64,000 nucleotides of DNA, taken from Bacteroidota bacterium (GTDB taxonomy: Bacteria > Bacteroidota > Bacteroidia > Bacteroidales > VadinHA17). The stretch covers positions 1 to 64,000 of the forward strand of contig JAKPDL010000187.1 in assembly GCA_029552825.1 (NCBI GenBank), written 5' to 3'. Every line of letters starts with the position of its first letter. The first letter of the stretch is position 1. The translations under genes and the position numbers were made by a program. Shown here piece by piece: positions 11,746 to 21,356 of this stretch. The notes beneath the pieces are model-generated. The model saw only the letters and a program-made list of their open reading frames with translations. It was not told the DNA's origin and searched no databases.

Positions 11746-11770
11746 ATCCTTAATTAAAATTTTTAAGGAT
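11746..11770 (-). terminator. weak terminator for lepA
   Basis: Inverted repeat ATCCTTAA/TTAAGGAT with a 9-nt loop, 10 nt downstream of the lepA stop. On the minus strand it is followed by a T/A-rich run. The AT-rich stem makes it weak. Confidence 0.4.
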
Positions 11771-11780
11771 AATTGTTGGA

Positions 11781-13571
11781 TCAGTCAAGCTTGAGCACTG
11801 CGAGGAAGGCTTGCTGGGGCACCTGGACGTTACCAATCTGACGCATGCGTTTCTTTCCTTTTTTCTGTTTTTCAAGCAGTTTCCTCTTTCTTGTAATATC
11901 ACCTCCGTAGCATTTTGCCGTTACGTCCTTTCTCAATGCCTTAACGGTTTCACGGGCAATAATTTTTGAGCCAATGGCGGCCTGAATTGCTATTTCGAAC
12001 TGCTGCCGCGGAATAAGTTCTTTCAGTTTCTGACACATTTTCCGACCAAACTCATAGGCATGGCTCCTGTGAATAAGTGTAGAGAGAGCATCAACCATTT
12101 CCCCATTAAGCAAAATATCAAGCCTTACAAGGTCGGCTTCTTTGTATGATGTATAATAATAATCAAATGATGCATATCCTCTTGAAATGCTTTTCAGTTT
12201 GTCATAAAAATCAAACACTATTTCCGAAAGAGGCATTTCACATGTTAGTTCAACCCGGTCGCGTGTAAGATAGACCTGATTGCGCATTGTACCCCGCTTA
12301 TCAATGCACAGATTCATAATTGGACCAACGTAATCGGCAAGAGTAATAATCTGTGCCATTATATAGGGTTCTTCAATTCTTTCAATCTGGGTAACTGGCG
12401 GTAATCCCGAAGGATTATGAACCTCTATCATCTCTCCCTTTTTTGTATAAACCCTGTAAGAGACATTTGGCACCGTTGTGATTACATCCATGTCAAATTC
12501 CCTGTCGAGCCTTTCCTGGACTATTTCCATATGCAGAAGGCCAAGAAAACCGCATCTGAAGCCAAAACCCAGAGCAGCAGAAGATTCTGGTACATAGGAA
12601 AGAGCAGCATCATTAAGCCGCAGTTTCTCAATTGATGATTTCAAATCCTCGAAGTCATCTGCATCAACAGGATAAATTCCGGCAAATACCATTGGCTTTA
12701 CTTCTTCGAATCCGGAAATTGCATTTTCACAGGGGCGATCAACATGAGTTATTGTATCCCCAACTCTGACTTCTGAGGATTCCTTGATACCAGAAATGAT
12801 GTACCCCACATCGCCAGTCCCCATAAATTCTTTCGGCACAAGTTTCAGCTTAAGAACCCCTATCTCATCAGCTTCATATTCCCTTCCTGTATTGAAAAAT
12901 TTTACATGATCCCCTTTACGTATTGAACCGTTGACAATTCTGTAATACGCTATTATTCCCCGGAAAGGATTATACATAGAATCAAATATGAGTGCCTGCA
13001 GCGGTGCATCAGGATCACCTGATGGAGGGGGTATCTTCTTTACTATGTCGTGAAGTATTCTGTCAACGCCCATACCAGTTTTGGCACTTGCTTCAATAAT
13101 ATCTTCTCTGGAACATCCCAGCAGGTCGACAATCTGATCTTTTACCTCTTCGGGCATGGCTGTAGGCATGTCCATCTTGTTGAGAACGGGTATTATCTCA
13201 AGATTATGGTCGAGTGCCAGATAGAGATTTGAAATTGTCTGTGCCTGTATTCCCTGTGTAGCATCCACAACCAGTATAGCACCCTCGCAGGCGGCTATTG
13301 CTCTGGAAACTTCGTATGAGAAATCAACATGCCCGGGTGTATCTATAAGATTAAGAATATAGTTTTCTCCTTCAAAGTAATACTCCATCTGGATGGCATG
13401 GCTCTTTATGGTAATACCCCTTTCCTTTTCAAGTTCCATGTTATCCAGAACCTGTTCGACCAGCTCTCTGTCTGAAAGAGTTTTGGTTTTTTCTAGCAGC
13501 CGGTCAGCCAGGGTACTTTTCCCGTGGTCGATATGGGCTATTATGCAGAAATTACGGATGTTTTTCATCAT
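11781..13571 (-). CDS. lepA: elongation factor 4 (LepA)
   Basis: Translational GTPase acting on the ribosome (back-translocation, or 30S assembly according to more recent views). The 596-residue length is standard. G1 is AHIDHGKST near the N-terminus, G2 lies in [11 protein letters not shown]3 is DTPGHVDF and G4 is NKMD. The LepA-specific C-terminal domain ends in [24 protein letters not shown]. Two consecutive ATGs (13571 and 13568) are possible starts; the family usually begins [17 protein letters not shown], so 13568 is equally good. It is transcribed alone, from a -7 box at 13592-13599. Confidence 0.97.
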   Translation of the reverse strand: MMKNIRNFCIIAHIDHGKSTLADRLLEKTKTLSDRELVEQVLDNMELEKERGITIKSHAIQMEYYFEGENYILNLIDTPGHVDFSYEVSRAIAACEGAILVVDATQGIQAQTISNLYLALDHNLEIIPVLNKMDMPTAMPEEVKDQIVDLLGCSREDIIEASAKTGMGVDRILHDIVKKIPPPSGDPDAPLQALIFDSMYNPFRGIIAYYRIVNGSIRKGDHVKFFNTGREYEADEIGVLKLKLVPKEFMGTGDVGYIISGIKESSEVRVGDTITHVDRPCENAISGFEEVKPMVFAGIYPVDADDFEDLKSSIEKLRLNDAALSYVPESSAALGFGFRCGFLGLLHMEIVQERLDREFDMDVITTVPNVSYRVYTKKGEMIEVHNPSGLPPVTQIERIEEPYIMAQIITLADYVGPIMNLCIDKRGTMRNQVYLTRDRVELTCEMPLSEIVFDFYDKLKSISRGYASFDYYYTSYKEADLVRLDILLNGEMVDALSTLIHRSHAYEFGRKMCQKLKELIPRQQFEIAIQAAIGSKIIARETVKALRKDVTAKCYGGDITRKRKLLEKQKKGKKRMRQIGNVQVPQQAFLAVLKLD

Positions 13572-13591
13572 CTGGCTGCTGAAATATGCTG

Positions 13592-13599
13592 CAAATATA
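13592..13599 (-). promoter_or_regulatory. -7 box of lepA
   Basis: TATATTTG on the minus strand is an exact TAnnTTTG match 20 nt ahead of the lepA start. No convincing TTTG element is found at the expected distance upstream. Confidence 0.5.
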
Positions 13600-13634
13600 A
13601 AGAATTAACAGGTATTAGCTTATAAGTCTCAAAT

Positions 13635-13675
13635 TAAAAGAAAAAGCCCTTCTGATGGTTTGGTTCAGAAGGGCT
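13635..13675 (-). terminator. groL terminator
   Basis: An 11-bp perfect stem AGCCCTTCTGA/TCAGAAGGGCT with a 9-nt loop, followed on the minus strand by TTTTTCTTTTAATTT. It lies 27 nt after the groL stop. This is a textbook intrinsic terminator. Confidence 0.9.
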
Positions 13676-13702
13676 ATGGCGAATATCCTGTAATGCTTTA
13701 TT

Positions 13703-15367
<1,665 letters not shown>

Positions 15368-15646
15368 TTACTGAATGAAAAGAATGTCAGACTGCGAGAG
15401 CAACAGGTACTCCTCGCCATCAATGGTTAATTCCTGTCCGGCATATTTGCCGTAAAGTACAACATCACCAACTTTGACTTCCATTTCTTCGTCTTTCTTT
15501 GGAGCTCCTACAAGAACAACCGTACCCTGACGGGGTTTTTCCTTTGCTGAATCCGGAATGATTATTCCGCTGGCAGTCTTAGCTTCAGCTTCATGAGGTT
15601 TAACGAGAACCTTTCCTGCCAATACTTTTCCTTTTATTTTTTTCAT
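15368..15646 (-). CDS. groS: co-chaperonin GroES
   Basis: A 92-residue cap of the GroEL chamber. The mobile loop AEAKTASGIIIPDSAKEK and GDVVLYGKYAGQELTIDGEEYLLL are typical. The start is the ATG at 15646 (MKKIKGKVLAGKVLVKPHEAEA); an in-frame ATG nine codons upstream would give a non-homologous extension. First gene of the groSL operon. The upstream 218-nt gap contains a sigma-54 promoter candidate, TGACA half-sites, and the secG terminator. Confidence 0.98.
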   Translation of the reverse strand: MKKIKGKVLAGKVLVKPHEAEAKTASGIIIPDSAKEKPRQGTVVLVGAPKKDEEMEVKVGDVVLYGKYAGQELTIDGEEYLLLSQSDILFIQ

Positions 15647-15693
15647 GTTATAACTGTTTTTAAGGTTTAACAATTATTTTGCTTCCCGTTATC

Positions 15694-15710
15694 TGCATTT
15701 TCCATGCCAA
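15694..15710 (-). promoter_or_regulatory. groS: sigma-54-type promoter of groSL
   Basis: The minus strand reads TTGGCATGGAAAATGCA. Compared with the sigma-54 consensus TTGGCACGnnnnTTGCA it has the invariant GG (-24) and GC (-12) separated by exactly 10 nt and only two mismatches. The -12 element is 48 nt ahead of the groS ATG. A sigma-54 activator gene lies 2 kb away in the same cluster. Confidence 0.65.
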
Positions 15711-15721
15711 TAATAATTTAA

Positions 15722-15754
15722 TGACATTTTGTAAGAAGCTGACACTGCCGCAAG
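15722..15754. promoter_or_regulatory. tandem TGACA sites upstream of groSL
   Basis: Two imperfect copies of TGACA-N4/5-G(T/C)AAG begin at 15722 and 15740, 18 bp apart, just upstream of the sigma-54 promoter candidate. Three more half-sites (TGTCA at 15835, TGACA at 15845 and 15853) lie in the secG terminator hairpin about 125-150 bp upstream. They may be enhancer sites for the neighbouring activator. This is inference from repetition and position. Confidence 0.45.
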
Positions 15755-15756
15755 AT

Positions 15757-15772
15757 TTATGTTGTAACATAA
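15757..15772. repeat. short inverted repeat in groSL upstream region
   Basis: TTATGTT-GT-AACATAA is a 7-bp perfect inverted repeat with a 2-nt centre. It lies just upstream of the tandem TGACA sites and may be an operator or chance AT-rich symmetry. Confidence 0.3.
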
Positions 15773-15818
15773 AAAAATCTGCCCATTGTAATTAATTTAT
15801 TAATTATCAACACTTAAA

Positions 15819-15860
15819 CACAAAAAACAAAAAATGTCAGTTCATGACAAACTGACATTT
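15819..15860 (-). terminator. secG terminator
   Basis: A 10-bp perfect stem AAATGTCAGT/ACTGACATTT with a 9-nt loop, 32 nt past the secG stop. On the minus strand it is followed by a long T-rich run (TTTTTGTTTTTTGTG). It separates the activator-lptE-TPR-secG unit from groSL. Its arms also contain the TGTCA/TGACA half-sites. Confidence 0.8.
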
Positions 15861-15891
15861 ATATTTTCAGTCAAAACTAAAGTTTTCTACC

Positions 15892-16248
15892 CTATTGATT
15901 TTTTTGCTGCGGATTTTCTGATGATGCAGGAGGTGTTGCAGAAGGAAGCGTTGGAATGGCATTTGGATCAATAGCATTCTGTATCTGCTGTTCCAGCCTG
16001 GAGCGCTGTGTTTCTCCTCCCCTTGGAATTGCAGCCGTTGCCAGAAGGGAGAGTACAAATATTGATATAGCAATCGTCCATGTCGATTTTTCAAGAAAAT
16101 CTGCTGTTTTTCTTATTCCCATCGACTGTCCTGCGGAGGTAAAATTTGCTGCCAGACCACCACCCTTTGAATTCTGAACCAGCACAATCATTATCTGCAG
16201 AATGCAGGCTATGATTATCAGAACCGAAATAAAAACATAAATTCCCAT
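15892..16248 (-). CDS. secG: preprotein translocase subunit SecG
   Basis: Small subunit of the SecYEG translocon that assists SecA-driven protein export. 118 residues with two membrane helices (about 3-23 and 55-75) joined by the conserved loop VLVQNSKGGGLAANF. The C-terminal tail is Pro/Gln-rich. It lies 8 nt after the TPR gene and ends the operon, with a strong terminator behind it. Confidence 0.93.
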   Translation of the reverse strand: MGIYVFISVLIIIACILQIMIVLVQNSKGGGLAANFTSAGQSMGIRKTADFLEKSTWTIAISIFVLSLLATAAIPRGGETQRSRLEQQIQNAIDPNAIPTLPSATPPASSENPQQKNQ

Positions 16249-16256
16249 TTTCAGTT

Positions 16257-17273
16257 TTATTTTATAAGTTTTTTGATTTCCTCAATCCGGGATGCAAAGT
16301 AACTACTTTTTTCCGGATATTTCAAACTCAGTTTCTCGTAAATATCAATAGCTTTTGAAAAATAGCCCTGACTAACATATATTTTTGCAAGGGTTTCTGT
16401 TACAAACCCGCCGGTTTCTTCGGTAAATGGTCTGGAAATATCTACAAGGGGTTCATCTCTCTTTTCCCTGACAGGTTCAATCTTCGGATTTGATAGAATA
16501 AATCTTTCAATAAGTTCCGCCTGTGAAAGTGGTTTACTTACCTCAGTTACGTCATTATTAGAAGTATCAACTTCAGAGGTTAACTCCAGAGTTATTTCTG
16601 CCGGAATTTCAGAGGGTATCTCAGCAGGAACTTCCTGTAGCAATTCGGGAGGAATTTCGGCAGGTATTTCTTCCGGAATCTCTTCCGGAGTACCTGAAAC
16701 AGGTTTACTTTCATCCAGCTCAAGTATATCCAGGCTCTTTCCCTGTGTAATTGAAGGATCAATGTAAACCAGGGATTCCTTTATCGTTTCATCCCCATCT
16801 TCGTAAATTATTGTAACTGTTGCAGATTCATCTATGTTAGAGTCGGTTGCCAGTATTGTGGTTTTTACCCTTCCCGGTGCTTTCCTTCCTGAGGCCAGGG
16901 CTACTTCTTCCTCCTCACGTTCAAGCATCCTTATTACCTCTTCACTGTTCCTGGCAGTATCGAGAACAACCTGCTGGCTATCCGGAACATCTGGTATTGT
17001 TATTTTTACTACAGGCTTTTCCATACCTGTTATCCTGGTGTTGACAGGATGCAGAAGATAATATAGCACCTCTCTGCTCGCAACGAAAAGTGCTGATTGA
17101 CGAAGCTGATTTTCAAACCTCACATCACCGGAAGTGTGCATTCCCTTAAGCAACAGAAGATGAGCACTCTGAAACCACGGATATATCCCCACCAGCTCTC
17201 TAAGCTCAGCAGTAACACCCTGGTTAATCTTTCCGGGATCCTTTAAAAGATTCAGAAAATCAGACCTATTCAT
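16257..17273 (-). CDS. TPR-like protein with EIP-rich linker
   Basis: A 338-residue, apparently cytoplasmic protein common in Bacteroidota next to secG and lptE; function unknown. The N-terminus (MNRSDFLNLLKDPGKI...YPWFQSAHLLLLKG) is helical. A low-complexity acidic linker (about residues 198-230) repeats the unit EIPxE/EIPAEI about six times. The C-terminal 50 residues (FVTETLAKIYVSQGYFSKAIDIYEKLSLKYPEKSSYFASRI) form one clear tetratricopeptide repeat, suggesting a binding or scaffold role. It follows the lptE-like gene after 6 nt. Confidence 0.75.
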   Translation of the reverse strand: MNRSDFLNLLKDPGKINQGVTAELRELVGIYPWFQSAHLLLLKGMHTSGDVRFENQLRQSALFVASREVLYYLLHPVNTRITGMEKPVVKITIPDVPDSQQVVLDTARNSEEVIRMLEREEEEVALASGRKAPGRVKTTILATDSNIDESATVTIIYEDGDETIKESLVYIDPSITQGKSLDILELDESKPVSGTPEEIPEEIPAEIPPELLQEVPAEIPSEIPAEITLELTSEVDTSNNDVTEVSKPLSQAELIERFILSNPKIEPVREKRDEPLVDISRPFTEETGGFVTETLAKIYVSQGYFSKAIDIYEKLSLKYPEKSSYFASRIEEIKKLIK

Positions 17274-17279
17274 CTTCTT

Positions 17280-17816
17280 TTACCAGTTAACGAATGCTGC
17301 ATTAAAAATATCCTCAACGAGTAATGCAATTATTTTTTCCGAAAGATCCTTTTCAACATCACTCAGATTAAGTCTGCTATCATAATCTTCGTATCTCGAA
17401 AACGTCTTTTCAAAATTATATTGAGGTTCAACACTATTAGTAAATTTAACCTTCACCGTAATGGTAAACCTGTTCATTGCCGCTCTTGAATCGGCTCCGA
17501 CGGTTAGCGGCCGGGTATTGTAATCTGTTATTTCTCCTTCAAAATTGACATCACCGAAGCCGTTCACAAGGCTCAGCCGGGTTTGTGCCCTGCATTTGTC
17601 AATAAGTGCGTCGGTCAATGCCTGACTGAGACCGGGCTGAACAAGACTCGCCCTGTTCTGAAAATATTGTACACTCAGAGTCTTTACCTGTGGTGAAATA
17701 CTGGCGCCTGAAAAAGAATATGAGACCCTGCAGCCGCTGGCTGAAAAAAATAGCAGAACGATTAGTACAGAGGCATAGATGCGTTTAATCAGGAAATATT
17801 TACATGTTAATACCAT
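17280..17816 (-). CDS. lptE: LptE-like LPS-assembly lipoprotein
   Basis: A 178-residue lipoprotein with an N-terminal hydrophobic stretch ending in the lipobox SASGC (Cys at about residue 29), followed by VSYSFSGASISPQVKTLSVQYFQNRA. This matches the Bacteroidota LptE family, whose members plug LptD and help insert lipopolysaccharide in the outer membrane. The C-terminal half is beta-rich. The start overlaps the 3' end of the sigma-54 activator gene by 17 nt, so translation is coupled. The assignment rests on N-terminal pattern, size and gene order; overall similarity to proteobacterial LptE is low. Confidence 0.82.
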   Translation of the reverse strand: MVLTCKYFLIKRIYASVLIVLLFFSASGCRVSYSFSGASISPQVKTLSVQYFQNRASLVQPGLSQALTDALIDKCRAQTRLSLVNGFGDVNFEGEITDYNTRPLTVGADSRAAMNRFTITVKVKFTNSVEPQYNFEKTFSRYEDYDSRLNLSDVEKDLSEKIIALLVEDIFNAAFVNW

Positions 17817-19038
17817 ACTCTTTTATTTTGCGGTACAATGTCCGTTCGGATATACCCAGCTCCTTTGCAGCCTGTTTTCGCTTGCGGTTATGCTTTTCAA
17901 GTGCTTTCACAATTAGTTCTGCTTCTTTTTCAGAAAGAGACAATGACTCTTCCACAATCTCTTCTGTATCCTGAATATCAGCTGAATGTCTTGATTTAAA
18001 ATCAACTGCAGTCCCCTGAACAGAAGTAGCTGGAGTTGATTCGATCTTTGCTTCTCCGTAGAGGTTTCTGATTACTCCTGTATATTCCTGCTTGAAATTC
18101 ATATCTCCTTCCTTTTCAATCATTCCAAGTACCAGTTTCTTAAGGTCATTAACATCATTTCTCATATCAAACAGAATCTTATATAGTATTTCCCTCTCGG
18201 ATGAAAAAGATTTCTCATCGGGTTGCCTCATCACAACAGGCAACTTCACTGCTGAATAATCTGGAAGATAGCGGCGCAGAATCTCTTCCGTTATTTCTCT
18301 TTCATTTTCAATAATTGAAATCTGTTCGGTAATGTTTTTAAGCTGCCTTACGTTGCCGGGCCAGTCATAACTGAGCAGCATAGCCTGAGCTCCCGGGGTA
18401 AGACGAATAGGTGGCATCCGGTAACGTTCTGCAAAATCGGCAGCAAACTTTCTGAAAAGAAGAATAATATCTTCCCCCCTTTCCCTGAGAGCCGGAATCT
18501 TAATAGGAACTGTATTAAGCCTGTAAAACAGATCCTCTCTGAATTTGCCTTCAGCAATCAGAACCGGCAAATCAACATTTGTTGCAGCAATAACCCTAAC
18601 GTTTGTCTTCTGCACTTTGGAAGAACCCACACGGATAAATTCACCTGTTTCAAGAACCCTTAGAAGTCGAACCTGGGTTGAGAGCGGGAGTTCACTCACC
18701 TCATCCAGAAATATTGTTCCACCGTCGGCAACCTCAAAATATCCCTTGCGGCTGTCAGTGGCTCCGGTAAAAGCTCCCTTTTCATGCCCGAACAGTTCCG
18801 AATCAATAGTTCCTTCAGGTATTGCCCCACAGTTTACAGGTATATACTGCCCGTGCTTTCTGGTACTGTAACTATGAATAACCTGTGGAAAAATCTCTTT
18901 ACCTGTTCCACTTTCACCTGTAATAAGTACAGAAAGGTCGGTAGGAGCTACCTGAACTGCTATGTCGAGGGCCCGGTTAAGACCGGGATGATTCCCTATT
19001 ATCCCAAATCTCTGTTTAATGCTTTGCAGATCTCTCAT
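17800..19038 (-). CDS. sigma-54-dependent transcriptional activator
   Basis: NtrC-type AAA+ activator (412 residues) that remodels sigma-54 RNA polymerase. Walker A is GESGTGKE at 41-48, the GAFTGA loop is at 88-93, followed by GGTIFLDEVSELP (Walker B) and the arginine-finger region FREDLFYRLN. The C-terminal Fis-like helix-turn-helix is KQAAKELGISERTLYRKIKEYG. It has no N-terminal receiver, GAF or PAS domain: the AAA+ core starts almost at residue 12, so its activity is probably set by level or by a partner. It heads the lptE-TPR-secG unit, and the adjacent groSL promoter is a plausible target. Confidence 0.95.
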   Translation of the reverse strand: MRDLQSIKQRFGIIGNHPGLNRALDIAVQVAPTDLSVLITGESGTGKEIFPQVIHSYSTRKHGQYIPVNCGAIPEGTIDSELFGHEKGAFTGATDSRKGYFEVADGGTIFLDEVSELPLSTQVRLLRVLETGEFIRVGSSKVQKTNVRVIAATNVDLPVLIAEGKFREDLFYRLNTVPIKIPALRERGEDIILLFRKFAADFAERYRMPPIRLTPGAQAMLLSYDWPGNVRQLKNITEQISIIENEREITEEILRRYLPDYSAVKLPVVMRQPDEKSFSSEREILYKILFDMRNDVNDLKKLVLGMIEKEGDMNFKQEYTGVIRNLYGEAKIESTPATSVQGTAVDFKSRHSADIQDTEEIVEESLSLSEKEAELIVKALEKHNRKRKQAAKELGISERTLYRKIKEYGINM

Positions 19039-19057
19039 TATTAATTTTAATAATGTG

Positions 19058-19065
19058 CAAATTTA
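19058..19065 (-). promoter_or_regulatory. -7 box of activator operon
   Basis: TAAATTTG on the minus strand matches TAnnTTTG, 19 nt before the activator start. No clear -33 element. Confidence 0.4.
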
Positions 19066-19112
19066 CTAATTTTTAAAACAGAGGTGAAGTTCCTTTTTCT
19101 TAAATTAGCGGC

Positions 19113-19895
19113 ATGAAAGTTCAGGAAAAATTGCATATTACAGGAATAATACCTGCCAGGTATGGTTCAACCCGTTTTCCAGGCAAACCTCTTGCAACTA
19201 TTGGCAATAAGCCAATAATAAGGCTTGTATACGAACAGGCTTTGAAGGCAATAGAAAATGTTTATGTTGCCACTGATGACGAAAGAATTCTGAAAGCTGT
19301 CGTGGAATTTGGCGGCAAAGCAGTTATGACATCAACCCTGCATCGCAGCGGCACTGACCGATGCGCCGAAGCAGTAAAAATAATCGAGGAAACTACAGGC
19401 AGGAGCACAGATGTTATCATAAATATCCAGGGTGACGAGCCCTTTGTAAAACCGGAACATATAAGCCTGCTTGCCTCATGCTTCGATGATCCATCGGTGG
19501 AAATAGCAACACTAATACGAAGGGTAAAACAGGGAGAAAACATCTTCGACGAAAACCATCCCAAAGTTGTTATTAATATTTTCGGCGACGCAATCTATTT
19601 TAGCAGGTCTGTAATACCATTCATTAGAGATGCCGGGAAACCTGAATGGAATTTGAAGCACAATTATTTCAAGCACATAGGAATTTATGCCTTCAGGAAA
19701 GAGACCCTTTTCAAAGTAACCTCCCTTGAACCAAGCTCACTGGAAATTGCGGAATCCCTTGAACAAAACCGGTGGATAGAAAACGGCTTAAAAATAAGAA
19801 CCGCAGTGGTAGACTGGGAGAGCATTAGCGTGGATACTCCTGCAGATCTTGAAGTTGCAAGAAGATTCTATGAAAAAATGCGCCTTGAGGATTAA
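19113..19895 (+). CDS. kdsB: 3-deoxy-manno-octulosonate cytidylyltransferase
   Basis: CMP-Kdo synthetase: activates Kdo with CTP for the inner core of lipopolysaccharide. 260 residues. The N-terminal nucleotide loop is GIIPARYGSTRFPGKPL, followed by VYVATDDERI, and the substrate segments NIQGDEPFV and YFSRSVIPF are typical; DTPADLE ends the core. It is divergent from the sigma-54 activator. TAAATTAG at 19093-19100 is a one-mismatch -7 box only 12 nt ahead of the ATG, suggesting a very short leader. It is the third type of lipopolysaccharide gene in the window, with lptE and the lpx cluster. Confidence 0.97.
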   Translation: MKVQEKLHITGIIPARYGSTRFPGKPLATIGNKPIIRLVYEQALKAIENVYVATDDERILKAVVEFGGKAVMTSTLHRSGTDRCAEAVKIIEETTGRSTDVIINIQGDEPFVKPEHISLLASCFDDPSVEIATLIRRVKQGENIFDENHPKVVINIFGDAIYFSRSVIPFIRDAGKPEWNLKHNYFKHIGIYAFRKETLFKVTSLEPSSLEIAESLEQNRWIENGLKIRTAVVDWESISVDTPADLEVARRFYEKMRLED

Positions 19896-19951
19896 TCCAG
19901 GTGAAACTTTTGCACAGTTTTTGCAGTATAAATGTTTGAAGCAGATAAATA

Positions 19952-20320
19952 ATGAAAAGCCTGTTTTTAATTCTGGCCGCTTTCGTTATAAGTTCCTCCC
20001 TATTTGCCCAGAAGGACTCAACGGCACTTGCACTGAAGAGTAGCAATAAGCTATCTGCATCAGATAATTCCACATCAGTAAGCATTTATCCGGTACCTGT
20101 AAAAGACGGGCAGTTTACAATAAAAAGCATTAAGGAAATCTCATCGGTGAGAATTACAAATATTATAGGACAGGAAATATTTAAAGCCAATTATAACAAC
20201 CCCGAAAAAGAGATTCAGGTTTCCCTAGACAATCCCAACAGGGGAATGTATATTGTAGTTATTACATTCACAGACAGAACACGCCTGGTTAAAAAAATAA
20301 CAACAGAAGGCACTCAGTAG
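19952..20320 (+). CDS. small secreted protein with T9SS type A sorting domain
   Basis: A 122-residue protein with a signal peptide (residues 1-19, cleaved after SSLFA, leaving QKD). A short Ser/Lys-rich stretch of about 22 residues follows, and then a type IX secretion C-terminal domain (SVSIYPVPVKDGQFTIKS...VRITNIIGQEIFKA...LDNPNRGMYIVVITFTDRTRLVKKI). The sorting signal makes up most of the mature protein; there is no passenger domain. It may be a decoy, a surface peptide carrier, or a remnant of a larger gene. It starts 56 nt after kdsB and may share its transcript. Confidence 0.85.
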   Translation: MKSLFLILAAFVISSSLFAQKDSTALALKSSNKLSASDNSTSVSIYPVPVKDGQFTIKSIKEISSVRITNIIGQEIFKANYNNPEKEIQVSLDNPNRGMYIVVITFTDRTRLVKKITTEGTQ

Positions 20321-20362
20321 TGGCGCTAAAAGCAGTCGAATTCAATTTATCTCAGAAATTTA

Positions 20363-21349
20363 TTACCCCTCAATCAGGAGATTGAAATATTTTTTCTCTT
20401 CACTGAAATCTGCCTCCGGGACTCTTTTCTCAAACTGCGAAATTTTCCTGAGAGTTCTGGCAGCGAAATCTTTTACAGCTGCAGGATTGGTTGAAATGAA
20501 CCTGTGATTTCTGGCTTTTACTATTTCCATTGCTTCATTGAAAATCGAAAAAGTTTCCTTTTCAAAAAAAGCATCCATGAAAGAATTAAAAATATAATCT
20601 ATTGCCGTTTCAGATGGATGAATCATATCGGCAGCATAAAATCTATAGTCACGCAGGTCGTCCATAAGCAGTTCATATGCCGGAAAATACCCCGGGGATA
20701 TTTTATGGCCCAGAAGTTTCTCAATTGCAAGAAAAAGTATTGATTTGCTTACCTGGTTGCCATGTGCTCCTTCTTTCAGATACCTTACCGGACTTACTGT
20801 GAAAATGACACTTAGTTCAGGGTTAAAAGCCGCAATACGGTCGAGCAGTTTTTCCCATAATTCGCATATCCCCTCAACCTCCAGCAGTTCGTTGCTGAAC
20901 ATCGTTGAAGGCAACTTATGACAGTTCGAAACAACCATCCCCCCCTCCTTCAGTTTGTAAACCCGGGCAGTCCCGAAAGTGACAAACAGAAATTGAGCTT
21001 GCTTCAGAAAATCATGTGCTTTAGCGTTTGAATCATTAATTTTCTCAATGGCATGATCGGGATCGACAGAAGAAAAATTAGTATAATGGTAAAAACTGTG
21101 ATAAAGATTGTCATAATAAAAAAGGTCATTTTTAGTAAAAACCCGCCCCGACATAATCATATCAAGAGTACTGGCAATGGAAACAGGGTTATAGATTGTT
21201 CCGTATGGGTTTATCATCACTTTCATCTTCGCTTCAGCCATTTTGCTGCCGATCTCCATCGCAAAACATGAACCCATAAACATCACTCCGGTGTGATAAG
21301 TAATTTTTTTCTCACCGGGTTCTATATTGAAAGTTGTTCGGAGATTCAT
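20363..21349 (-). CDS. GSCFA domain-containing protein
   Basis: A 328-residue protein whose N-terminal motif FMGSCFAMEIG defines the GSCFA family, related to SGNH/GDSL-type hydrolases. Other conserved segments are NPYGTIYNPVSI, FVTFGTARVY and TVSPVRYLKEG. The C-terminal block DMIHPSE probably supplies the Asp-His of the catalytic site. No signal peptide is visible. The substrate is unknown. It follows the alpha/beta hydrolase gene by 7 nt, so the two form a small operon. Confidence 0.88.
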   Translation of the reverse strand: MNLRTTFNIEPGEKKITYHTGVMFMGSCFAMEIGSKMAEAKMKVMINPYGTIYNPVSIASTLDMIMSGRVFTKNDLFYYDNLYHSFYHYTNFSSVDPDHAIEKINDSNAKAHDFLKQAQFLFVTFGTARVYKLKEGGMVVSNCHKLPSTMFSNELLEVEGICELWEKLLDRIAAFNPELSVIFTVSPVRYLKEGAHGNQVSKSILFLAIEKLLGHKISPGYFPAYELLMDDLRDYRFYAADMIHPSETAIDYIFNSFMDAFFEKETFSIFNEAMEIVKARNHRFISTNPAAVKDFAARTLRKISQFEKRVPEADFSEEKKYFNLLIEG

Positions 21350-21356
21350 ATTTTCA

